DNA of 64,000 bases. Origin: Balanoglossus misakiensis (lineage: Eukaryota > Hemichordata). The first letter of the stretch is position 1. Every line of letters starts with the position of its first letter. The notes under the pieces were generated by a model. It was not told where the DNA came from. It searched no databases and worked only from the letters and a program-made list of their open reading frames with translations. The stretch lies in assembly GCA_040954595.2 (NCBI GenBank), contig CM082592.2, positions 2,852,001 through 2,916,000 of the forward strand, read 5' to 3'. Below, piece after piece: positions 22,207-33,161 of the stretch. A program made the position numbers and the translations under genes.

Positions 22207-25118
22207 ATGGGGAAACCACTAATATCCATCATCTTCCTTCTGCTTTTCGTCCACACAACGACTGCAGGCGTAAGTGGTAGGTATTTTACCAGATATGAAC
22301 CGAATATGATTCCGCGTTTTGAAAAAAATATCGAAATACATGAAATTGTTGGATTTTTTTTAATGCGATAAACTTAGGCTGCATTCACAAACACCTCTGG
22401 AGGGGGGCGGGGGGCGGGAGAATTCAATTTTTTTTACCGCTAATTTTCACATGCCCCCCTTCCGAACTGCCAATATTTTCAAATCCCCCCCCCTTCCGAA
22501 CTGCCAAAATTTTGAAATCCCCCCCCCCCCATTTTCTTTCACAGAGCAAAACACATCACCTATCTATCTTGTAAAAAGAAAAACAGCGCTCCCATGAAAA
22601 GAATTTGAAACTGATGTTTCCCCTCATCAGTGGGTATTAAAACTGAACATTGTTTTTATTTTTTAAGTACATATATTTGTATTCTGTGTTGGGAGACATT
22701 GTAAACCGATAATTGAAGGGGGTGGGTTTAACTTTGGGAGCGGGTGTCCCCCTCCCACGTAAGAATTTTTTTTAAAATACACAGCTCAAAGCTGCATTTT
22801 AATGAACCCGGCAAAAGCAAATTAACTCAACTACCGGTATGTTGGGGAGGACAAATTTAACCGTCGGCGCTCAAAGTTATCATGGGGTGGGGGCAAGTCC
22901 CCTGACCTGGGACACTAGATAAACCAGTCAATGATTGAAAGGTGTTGATGAATGGAGGGGGTGGGTGTGGGAGGGGGTGTCCCCCTCCCACATTAGAATA
23001 AATATTTAGTCGTTAAAGTTTTCAAGTCCCCCCCCTTTCAGTCCCTAAATTATTTCAAATCACCGCCTTACATACCCTCAATTTTTTCAAATCCCCCCCC
23101 CTCAATTCTCCTGCCCCCCCCCCCCTCCAGAGGTATTTGGGAATGCAGCCTTACTGTCGTACGAGGTCTCCTTGCCGTATCGGTGCCTGTTACATTTTGG
23201 GTGGAGGTATTTTTAATTAAAACCACGTGTTTTAATCTGTCTCGAGCTGTTCATAATAAGGGACCGTTCAGTTTTTACGGCCGGGGGGGGGGGGGGGGGG
23301 GCAAAATCCGGGGGGGGGGGGGTCACTTAAATTTTGAAGTCCAAAAGGGGGGGGGTCATCTGGTTTTTTTAAACGTTTAGGGGGGGGGTCACACACTTTT
23401 GCCACCAAACTTTTGCTTTTGAGTCCACAAAATTGCAGTTTCGCGCCCTTTATTTTACACCCACACCCTTCATTCTCCGCCACATTGCATGTATTCGCTG
23501 GTTTGTCTAGTGTACCAGGGCAGAGTGTTTGCCACCCCAACCCCACCGATGATAATATTTAACAAAGTAAATACATAAAGGAGAATAATCGTTTAAACCA
23601 TTTCGCATAACTGATAGTTTCGCGCTGCATCTTCTATACTAGAAGTTTTATAAATGATGTCGTGACGAAGATATCGCCAAATCTTCTAACTTTGAGTGAA
23701 GTGGCAAAAAGTAAAATTGGTCCTCCCAAACATTGAGATAATTTGCTTTTGAGTTCATTAAAATGCAACTTTGAGCACCGTATTTTACAAACTTTTCTTA
23801 TGTGCGAGGGGGACACCCCCTCCCACACCCACCCCTCCATTCTTCACCACATTGCATTTATTCGCTGGTTTGTCTAGTGTACCAGGGCAGACTTCTTGCT
23901 ACCCCACCCCAATGCTTACTTTGAGTGGAGTGGCAAAATTAATTTGGTCCTCCCTAACATTGAGTTCATTTGCTTTTGAGTTCATTAAAATGCAACTTTG
24001 AGCACCGTATTTTACAAAATTTTCTTATGTGGGAGGGGGATACCCCCTTCCACACCCACCCCCGCCACTTTTCTTATTTTACCAATTCTAGCAACTATTG
24101 TATTGACTTGTCATTTTAATTTGTTCATAGATTTCTTTATTGCAACGATATATTATTATATACTTCAATAATACTTTAAGAAATTTATAATTGAGGTGCA
24201 TACAGTGTACATAGGATCAGGACGGCGAATGTTTTCGGCGTGGGGGGTCATCATATTTTTGGGTCTGTCAAAGGGGGGGGTCATCATTTTTTGTTGGTCC
24301 TGGGTGAAGGGGGGGGGGGGGTCGGCCTGATTTTGAAAACCGATGACACAAACTTGCCGCCCCCCCCCCCCCCCCCCCGGCCGTAAAAACTGAACGGTCC
24401 CTAAGTATCATGAACTACAAACTTGAAGATTATGCAGACTACGTGAGACAAGTTTCATCACAGTCGGTGCCGTTACGGTGGCATCCTGTTCACCATTTCA
24501 TGATGAGGGTAGTGGAATTATAATTGCTCTATAAAAAATATTATCCAGGATCCATGGTAATGTTACTGAATTATAGATGCCTTAATTCACAACCATAATC
24601 ATATTGTTTTTTTTTTTAAATTAGATTTGGAAGTGAAAGACGTAATTATTTCTAACCCAAGCCCGAACGATGGAACCACCTCATACCTGTCTGGTGAAGA
24701 TACCTTCACCGAAATGGAGATTGTAATATTCAACAACGGCGATGCAGATTTACCGGTGACAAGTGATGGAAATTACGACCTAATTCTCAGTTTGGAGCAC
24801 GCCGACACTAATTTACAGTACGACTACACGTTCACAATGAACTTCAACGAATCCGACGAGGTCAAGAAAGGAGAATCGTTGCCTCAGTATGACTCCGCTG
24901 TCTATGATCCTAATGTTATCATTACAGTTCCTACCTATGCCTGTGGAAATCTATCTTTCCTTTGCATTACTATAAATCATAACAGCGCCGCCGACTACAC
25001 TGACCCCACTGCCACCGATGACATTAAGTGCATTGAATTTATTGATGGAAGTGATACGGCCGGTATATTACAGTGTACTGCAGGTGAGTTGAAGTTCAGG
25101 TGTAATTTGTGCCATATG

Positions 25119-25195
<77 letters not shown>

Positions 25196-26714
25196 TATAA
25201 TGCATTGAGACCCAACTGTAGTCCTTCCCAAAACTTGTTCCTGTGTCAGACGGGCAATTTGTACTTCCCCGATCAAATATGCAGTTTATCGTTTTATTGC
25301 ATCACATGTAGCCTAACATTATTTGGACGATAGTTAGGTTTCGTGTGTGTGTCACAAAAAAACGTAAGAAGTGATACAGAAATGGCCAATCAGTCACTTT
25401 GCACCATCGAAAGGGCAGGGAGAGAATTAATATCATTATTATCATTTGTATTAGTGATGATGATGATGATGATGATGATGATGGTCGTCGTAATCGTCGC
25501 CACCACCATCACCACAAACTTTTTCTATATTTGCCCATGTCTACTCTGGGGCTAAGTTTTCATTTTCTATAAAACGACCCGTACAGCTCATGTTTAGGCT
25601 GTATATTCATGAATTATACAGATTTTTTTTTACTGTAAGACTAAACACTATAGCTGTTTAACAACACCATGACACTGCTCACCTGATACACCACATTATT
25701 GTCATCTTGACAATAGCCGAATAAATCGAAAAACACACCACCGGACCAGTACAATTCATACCAATTCCTTTTTTCATCATCAGATTTAGTTGCCAGCAAC
25801 TTCAGCATCAGTGACCCTGATTCTAATTTCATCTATCCCATTGGAACTGACAAGACCATAACTCTGGACCTTCTGATCGATAACATCGGATGGATAGAAA
25901 TAAACGATACCAGCGATAGCTCAGCCAACTTTGAATTTACAGCCTTCATCTCAAGTACCGACGACTTAGACGATGACAACGCAACCTATATTGAATTTGA
26001 CGTTGATACCAGTTCAGCATATAATTTGACATCGGGTATTGCAGCCAGAGACAGTATATGGATCTATGACCTGAAGGTGGATATTAATATCCCAAGAGAG
26101 GATTGCGACATCTATGAATACGTGTGTCTAAGAGTGGCGGCTCCTAACACTGCTGATTATATAGATGGTGATACGGACAACAATGAAGTCTGTATAGAGT
26201 TTGGTAATGTGGATGGTGGATATGCCGGGAATTCACCATGTTCAGGTAAGCCATATGCCCATCATAATGCTGATTTAAAAGTTCCAATGCCTTAAACTTC
26301 TTATTCTGTTCTTCCACTGTATATGTATGCTAATTGTTAGGCATTTTCTCTGTCAACGTTTACCAGTATTGGATTCTCAAACCTGATTTTCATTGAAATG
26401 AGAATTGAAGGGGAGGTCACTGAGGGTAACTTTTGCATACATGTGTCCAGGGAGGTTGCCAATAAAAGTCATTGTTCACCAGACACAAGTCACTTGTTAT
26501 TGCTAAAATCAAAGAAGAAAAAAACGAATTTGTAGGGCTTAAATGGTGCATTCTGGGAAGAAGCACACCAAATCGGACTGTCTTTAATAACAAGACCCTG
26601 AAATTAGGGGCAGATTTTTACTTAATTTTTTTCCATTTTATTTTAGGATGTGCAATCCAAGTCAGTGTTGGACTACTGCTGACTATGTTACTCTGTCTGT
26701 TGTTAATGAAATAA
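22207..26714 (+). CDS. Secreted, probably GPI-anchored protein with two homologous four-cysteine domains (unknown family)
   Basis: Exons 22207-22276, 24625-25083, 25784-26245 and 26647-26714 encode 352 residues. Each junction is phase 1 and GT-AG. Residues 1-20 form a signal peptide (MGKPLISIIFLLLFVHTTTA). Residues 24-176 and 177-330 are each encoded by one symmetric phase-1 exon and are homologous. Both start D-L-x-x-x-(D/N), both contain C-x6-C-x21-C-I-E-F (C130/C137/C159 and C284/C291/C313), and both have a fourth cysteine 15-16 residues later (C174, C329). Several N-glycosylation sequons are visible (NES, NLS, NDT, NAT, NLT). The C-terminus is a short hydrophobic tail (VSVGLLLTMLLCLLLMK) right after SPCSGC, as in GPI-anchor signals. 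The domains look like beta-sandwich (CARDB/Ig-like) modules; that is inference. An AATAAA overlaps the stop codon. Function unknown. Confidence 0.78.
22374..23153. mobile_element. Harbinger-like inverted-repeat element with poly-G ends, no. 1
   Basis: Left end GGCTGCATTCACAAACACC then TCTGGAGGGGGG. The right end is the reverse complement of GGCTGCATTCCCAAATACC then TCTGGAGGGGGG. Both ends are flanked by TTA (22374-22376, 23151-23153). A 3-bp TWA target site and GG-starting ends fit PIF/Harbinger; the class is inferred. The interior is non-coding with C/G runs. It lies in intron 1 of the two-domain protein gene. Confidence 0.82.
23267..24404. mobile_element. Harbinger-like inverted-repeat element with poly-G ends, no. 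2
   Basis: Terminal repeats of about 30 bp start GGGACCGTTCAGTTTTTACG and run into GCCGGGGGG. Both ends are flanked by TAA (23267-23269, 24402-24404). The interior holds a duplicated segment: TATTCGCTGGTTTGTCTAG and GTGTACCAGGGCAGA occur at about 23494 and 23859, and TTGAGCACCGTATTTTACAA at about 23772 and 23998. It lies about 115 bp after the first such element in the same intron. Confidence 0.85.
25119..25195. repeat. (AATC)n microsatellite just inside a 5' splice site
   Basis: About 19 units starting 35 bases after the donor at 25084. The exon's reading frame runs on through it as an INQS repeat, so a retained intron would give a repetitive tail. Confidence 0.95.
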
Positions 26715-26787
26715 ACATGGCCATCACTGAAATAACAACACTGAGGCTGATGAAGAAATGTGGAATATCAATGGACTAAATAATTGG

Positions 26788-26921
26788 AAACAAACAAACA
26801 AACAAACAAACAAACAAACAAACACATGCACGCATACATACATACATACATACAAACAGACAGACAGACACATACACAGATATAGACTCGTATAGACAGA
26901 GACAGACAGACAGACAGACAG
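26788..26921. repeat. (CAAA)n / (CATA)n / (CAGA)n compound microsatellite
   Basis: Nine CAAA units, then imperfect CATA and CAGA units, about 70 bp after the stop codon of the two-domain protein. Confidence 0.9.
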
Positions 26922-27654
26922 AAAAAAAAAATTTGCAGTCAGGATATTCTTGAGCTATACACATAGAAGCAATGACAGATTTTCTGACTGACATTTTATG
27001 GAACACAAACATAGAAAGATGTTTCGATTCCACATTACAACAATGAACACATTTACTATAATTTAAGTTATTCATGTAGAATCACGGACATAGTATTAGT
27101 TACAAATTGTGAACACAGAAAATGTCTTTACTGATTAGGCAGTTTAAGACAAGTTTCGGATTTTTTTGGTTAGACTAGCTATTTCATGTCTTCTTTTTGA
27201 TATTTGTCAAATGTTAGATGGCTGATACGGGTCACTTCAGGCCAAGTAAAGGTTAATTTTCAGAGACAATATCAAAAGCATAGGGGAAAACACTATGTGC
27301 AAATGCAAAGACATGTGCCTAGCAAAGGTGTAGCCTATGGAAGTCTACATACAATGAAAAGTGTGTGTTGCCAAATTGGGTATATAGCTATAATCCTGAA
27401 TCCTCATCACTGAGTGTATTGTTATCAGAAGCCATGAGGATTGTGCATATTTGATGCCTGTTACAGAGCTTTGATGATTTAGCACAGCTAATGATAAAAT
27501 CACCTGTGACCTAGCAATGGTATTCATGCTCTCTAAGAAGCAAGTAGTAAATCAGTTATGCTATGTACCTACATGGTGTACCTATGGGTCAGGTCAGTTA
27601 CAGACAATTTAAGTATAATAATCCAGTCATGATGACCATTGATCTAATATTAAG

Positions 27655-28005
27655 TTAAAGCTCCGTTATATAGCTGTAACATTTCACTATGTTTTCAATA
27701 TTTTTGTTTTGTGTATGCGGCGCAGTTTCGTGTCCACATCCCAGAAGCACGATGAAATTCCAGTATCCATCTTATCAACATAACCTATATGTGTATAGTC
27801 AGCGATGTTATTTCTGCAAAATTTGAATTCAAGTCCAGACTAGAATTCACTTGTCAACGATAACAGTTGCCGTAAAAACATGATAAGTTGATAAGTGGAG
27901 TGCTGCTTGGCTATGATAGCATACAGTTTGAAGCAATACAAGAATTCTGTTGGTACACAGAACAAGAATATTGAAAATTATTACGCTAAAATTTACAGCC
28001 TCATA
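27655..28005. mobile_element. TTAAAGCTCC element, family D, copy 2
   Basis: Begins TTAAAGCTCCGTTATATAGC. The interior (CACGATGAAATTCC, GTGTATAGTCAGCGATG, TTGAATTCAAGTCCAGACT) matches 28623-28934 and 10331-10672. The right end is decayed around 28005. Confidence 0.7.
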
Positions 28006-28622
28006 TATCCATCTTGAATTGAATATTTAGCAGTTGAAGCATGCATGGAAGCCATAGTTTGTTCTGGTGAGTCAGCTACACTAACATATAAGTTTATGTT
28101 TTTATGATCGAATGTGGCCATTCTTGATACGTAGCTGGTTGTACTAGCTCTGTACGGTTGATGTCTGTATACATACACTTAGGAGGGTGATAGTTGTATG
28201 GCCAAAGGCAATGACAGAGACTTTTCAACTTTATGAAGTATGTACTATATATATTTGGAGAGTGTAAAATAAAAGTTATATTGACTAAAAGAAACATAGA
28301 GGTTTTTTCACCTGCATTTGTTTATGTGTGAGAGAAAGCAACAGTCTGAAGTGTGAAATTTGCCAAAATCATGATTAAAAGTGCATCACTACTAATTGAG
28401 AACAGATGACCAAGATGATATATTTTTTTAAATTCATTTTATTCTAGGTCAGTGCCTAAATGATATAAGGCTTTTAGTTTTTGTTCCACGAAAATCTTTG
28501 CCATTTAAATTTGATGTGATGTGATGTGATGTCACACCTTTCCTTCTTCTTGATTATTTTTTGTCACAACAAGCAAGCTTCTTTATGAGGTTTACAGAAG
28601 AAAGAGTTGCCCATCAGAATAA

Positions 28623-28934
28623 TTAAAGCTCCATTCGCTGTGTAATTTTTCACTTTGTTTCAGTATTTTTGTTGTACTGCAGTTTCTTGTTCAAATTCCT
28701 GAATCATGATGAAATTCCCGGAATTTAGCTTATCGACCCAACAGATATTTGTATAGTCAGCATTGTTATTGTGCAAAATTCGTATTCAAGTCTGGACTAC
28801 ACACAACCAGACTATGTTAACAAGCAGAGTACTGGATATATAAGCATGCTGTTTGGAATAGAACAAGAATTTGCATTTGGTACACATAAAAAATCCTGGA
28901 AATAAAGCTAAAGATACAGCTAATGTCCCTTTAA
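28623..28934. mobile_element. TTAAAGCTCC element, family D, copy 3
   Basis: TTAAAGCTCCATTCGC at the left; GCTAATGTCCCTTTAA at the right. TTAA bounds both ends (28623-28626, 28931-28934), so the element is complete. Confidence 0.75.
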
Positions 28935-30069
28935 TGTTACAGAGACTATGCAAATCCAGGTCAAGTAGGTTTGTCAGAGAAAAAGTGAAATTGTAAAACC
29001 CTTCAGAAACATGACCGTTGACACAAGGGCATGTTACAATGCTCTACAAGACACCATGTTCACATAAAGGCTGCAAAGTTATCAAGCTGAGTACAGACAT
29101 TGTCCTTGCTGAATTAAGAAAAAAAAAAGACATGTTGAAAGAAACATACAGTAGAGTGAAATCAGTCAAGACATGTCTGCAAAATGTTATGTTTCTAACA
29201 ATGTTATGAACTGGAAGGATGATGTGTAAATATTTACATTATTTAGCACACTGCTCGTAGCGAGTCTAAATGAATTCAGTTAAAACATGTTTAAGAAATA
29301 GCTCTGCACTTTTAATCAACCACAAAATGACTGTCAGGGGGCCAAATCATATCATATAAACCATTTTATATCATATAATATCATATCATATCATAATTAT
29401 CATATGATATCATAATGTATATCATAACCCTTGTGATAAAAATTTGCTTGTGTTTATTACTTTGATGGCTCAAATCACATTAGTATGATTCAAAATTAAT
29501 TTTTGTACATTGAAATAATTGTAACAGACATATCTCTTGTACTTCATTCATATAACTGACTATATGTGTACGTCATATAGTCAGTGTTCCAGCCAGGTAT
29601 AGTAATAAGCACCGTGTCCCTTTGTTCTAAAGGCTCACCAGCTGCGTCTATGTGTATTTACTCATAAGATGGTCTGGCATCAAAAGCAACCTCATGTGAA
29701 AATGCTTGAAACGTATGACCACAGGCAAGTTTTAAAACACAAGCGTTGAATGTACAATTTAGATTTTAACATCAGTGGTATAGACAAATTTGAACCATAT
29801 GGACATGTGTATAGGATACAGCCTAACACTTTACAATCGGGGACTATCTTGATTTCCAAGTGCTGTATCAAATATGAACGCCCATACTGTTTAGTTTTTG
29901 TGTAGTCACTGGCAGTGGTCATATATGACTTGCAAGCTATAAATTATTTATTTGTTAAAATATTTTTTTTTTCACATGTGGTCACATTTTGGTACATGTA
30001 TTTTTCACACAAGTTGCTTTTGATTTCATTACATTGTAAAAATGCAAAGATACAAGCTGGTGGGGGCTG

Positions 30070-30161
30070 TACCCCTTCCAACACCATGGTTTGGTCGAAA
30101 TCCATTGTTTTCTACGACAAAGTTGGAACTCTAACGAGGGAAACTGGGGTGAAAGGGTTAA
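30070..30161. mobile_element. Small TTAACCCTTTC element, family G, copy
   Basis: ACCCCTTCCAACACCATGG at the left and GGTGAAAGGGTTAA at the right, with CCATTGTTTTCTAC inside. It is similar to 53794-53880 and 49497-49576. Confidence 0.6.
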
Positions 30162-31466
30162 TGGGGATTTGGATATATGTTCATGGATCCGCAATGTGCT
30201 TATATATAGAAAGTCGCTGTCCCTGATGCCAAGAATCCTCTCGTTTGCTATTTGATAGGACGTGGCTTGCGCAAATCCTGCACCTTCAATGTGGTGTAGG
30301 GTAAGTCACACCAAAACAGATGAAAACTGTATATGCATACATACAATAATTGTATAATACATGTACATGTGCTCAAACATTAAGATATATTCAGATCGTA
30401 TTCTCACAATGCAATTCATCATCAGGCACCTACAGCTCCACTTATGCTAATGTCACAAATTTGTGCATGTAAGGTAATACTTTGATTAAAGTCTGGAATA
30501 TCTTACATACATGTACAATATATGGTCATAGATACTGGTACTTTCTGTACAGAGATAGACAGACATAATCTCTCTTTCTCTCCAATCTCTCTGTTTGCCT
30601 CTCACACACATTGCACATAATCTATGAAAACCTCTGGACACTGTCTATCATTATCAAGCTAACCCAACCACACAAAACATTGGTTAGAAATCTAGAAGAC
30701 GTTGACACTACATGAACAAAGAAAACATTTCTGGTAGAAATGGTGGCTTGTACTCTTTAAGGCCTACAGGGATCAGTACATTACAAGGGTTATGTGCTCA
30801 TTTACATGTAGAAATTATGGTAAAGAACCCCCACCCCTACCTACATGAGGTCAAGTAACGATGATAATAATGTGGAAAATAGGAGACAGGTTAGATTGGG
30901 GGGTGGGGGGGGGGGGGGGGAGGTGGTGTTTGAAACCGCATATATGAGTGGGTGCATTTTCATTCCACCATCCAGACCGTAGGTTTAGAAATTTATCCTG
31001 TTATATTCTTTTCATGCCAACCACCGAGCACAAAGTAGTGAGTTTTAAAACTAGCAATATCAAATTGCTGCATACATAATAAGAAATATGATAATGATGG
31101 TTCTTCTTGCTGGACATATCATGGTCACTGTGGGGTAGTAAGTAATTATGCAGTCAATGTAATCAGTTCTGTCTTGAGTACAATCAACAGAAGATCTGTG
31201 ATTGATTCAACAAGTAATGTCACTTCCACCACTTTTCCCAGCTGGAGTTCAACATCACTCACTTCAAAATTCCACAGGTGAAGGGGTCTGCAGATCTACA
31301 AACGATGGATAGACTATTTTGACAGCAGCATTCCACAATCAAGAGCAAACATATACTTTTCCAGATACCTCTCCCATTGGGTACGATTCTCCATGTCCTT
31401 TTCCGGCTAGAAAAATATATATACGGATAATATTGGCGTTTTTGATATTCACTCTCAAATACCCGT

Positions 31467-33094
31467 CTATTTTTTCAAAGTACTGAGATGATTTGGAGCA
31501 TCAGCAAACATATATTTCCATCGGTAGGCTTCTGCGACTAAAACTCCAATCTGCTCATTGTCCCAGTCTTTGGTTGGAAGATTCTGAAGAAACAGCAAAA
31601 TACTCTGAAAAGACAACATAGAGAAAATGGCTCTTAATTAATATTGTTTAAATTACAGGGGCGGGGGCGGGGGGGGGGGGGGGGGGGGGGAGTGGTCAGT
31701 CTGTTTTAACTAAAATGTAATTTTAATTGACTATGATCCCAGTGCAATGACTGCACATCTGTGACCGGATGAACACATTAAATCCTAAATAGTAAAGTCG
31801 TCTCAAATAAATAGTAATGGTGTATAGTTCGCAAATGATTTTCCAAGTTCCCATTTATCTTCAGGACCATTTCTAAAGCGATCACACAGCTTGCTGTCAT
31901 GTTAATTTTAAAAAAGGTGAAGAAAAAAGTAGTCTTGAATTCTTACATGAAAGTCTTTCTTTCTTTTGATGGTCTCTGAATATTTGACAAGCAGAGCAGC
32001 ACAGACGTACAGGTGAAAGTTTGCAAAACCATCTCTTTCACTCTGAAATAAAGCAAAGTAGAATCAAGTCAACAAAAGAGCACATATTGATGACACCTGC
32101 AGGCCAGAAAACACTGCAAATCAAATTGTAACACACTTCATCCGCAGACTGTGTTCTCATTCGTCAATTGATAGTCACGTGGTGTGCGTTCTCTTTGTGC
32201 TGTTGCCCGCCAAGCATCAGTTCCCAAAAATGCTGCCCGCTCACTTTGTGTATGGTGAGTTCTTATGCATGGCTGTGGATGACGTGTGTTACAAAACACA
32301 TGTTGACTGGCTTTTCGGGCAACAGCATACGTCTTTCACCCCTCAGGACTGTGAGTCACCCCCCCCCAAAAACCCCCCAAAAAACAACAACAAAAACAAA
32401 CAAACAAACCCCAGACCGTTGCTGGCCAACATTATTATTTCAATGACAAAAATCATGGCATATGAACGAAAATGATGTTATATAAAACATTGACATTAAT
32501 TTTATACACTTTATATAGTTCTTAATGTGTCAGCTATGGTGACCGGAGTTTCAGTGTGTTTGTTTCCATGAGTTTGTCTTAAACACTCACCATGTAGGTA
32601 TCCCAGAGTCTGATTGTACATTTCAGTGGTAGTTCTCGCATTAGTAAATTATTCATCCATCGAAATGCAAACTGTAAGTACTCAACATTGTGCTTTCCGA
32701 AATGGTCATGTAGAGGAGCTGGAAAGAAGATGCAAAAATACTACATACATGTACACTTTTAATAAAATGTTATTTTACATTTGTGCAATTTCTTGAAAAT
32801 ATTTGTGACAGCTATGTCTTGTCAATTATAGATAGTATAAATGGATCATGGAATGCACAGCTGCTCAAAGCAACGCACATTTCCATGGTATAAACATATG
32901 AGTATTTACATGTTTGTCAATATGCCTGACTGGTAATCAAGTTTTTTAGAGCAAATGCAGGTTCCCAAAACAAACGTGTATCCAGGATTTGCTTGATCTT
33001 AAATGTAACCAATCATTCATTCATTCATTCATTCATTCATTCATTCATTCATTCATTCATTCATTCATTCATTCATTCATTCATTCATTCATTC

Positions 33095-33161
<67 letters not shown>

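Larger units (their letters stand above)
26715..31466. other. Intergenic region between the two-domain protein gene and TBC1D22
   Basis: No supported gene. Contents: (CAAA)n and (CATA/CAGA)n microsatellites at 26788-26921, two family D elements, a reversed family G copy at 30070-30161, an ATCAT-type repeat at about 29349-29420, a (TGATG)n repeat near 28507-28533 and a poly-G tract near 30897-30920. Short open frames here show no family resemblance. Confidence 0.6.

Noticed and set aside
23183-24001. Glycine- or proline-rich frames on both strands
   Set aside because: Translations of G/C homopolymers inside the Harbinger-like element.
25109-25333. INQS-repeat open frame
   Set aside because: Translation of the AATC microsatellite, not a gene.
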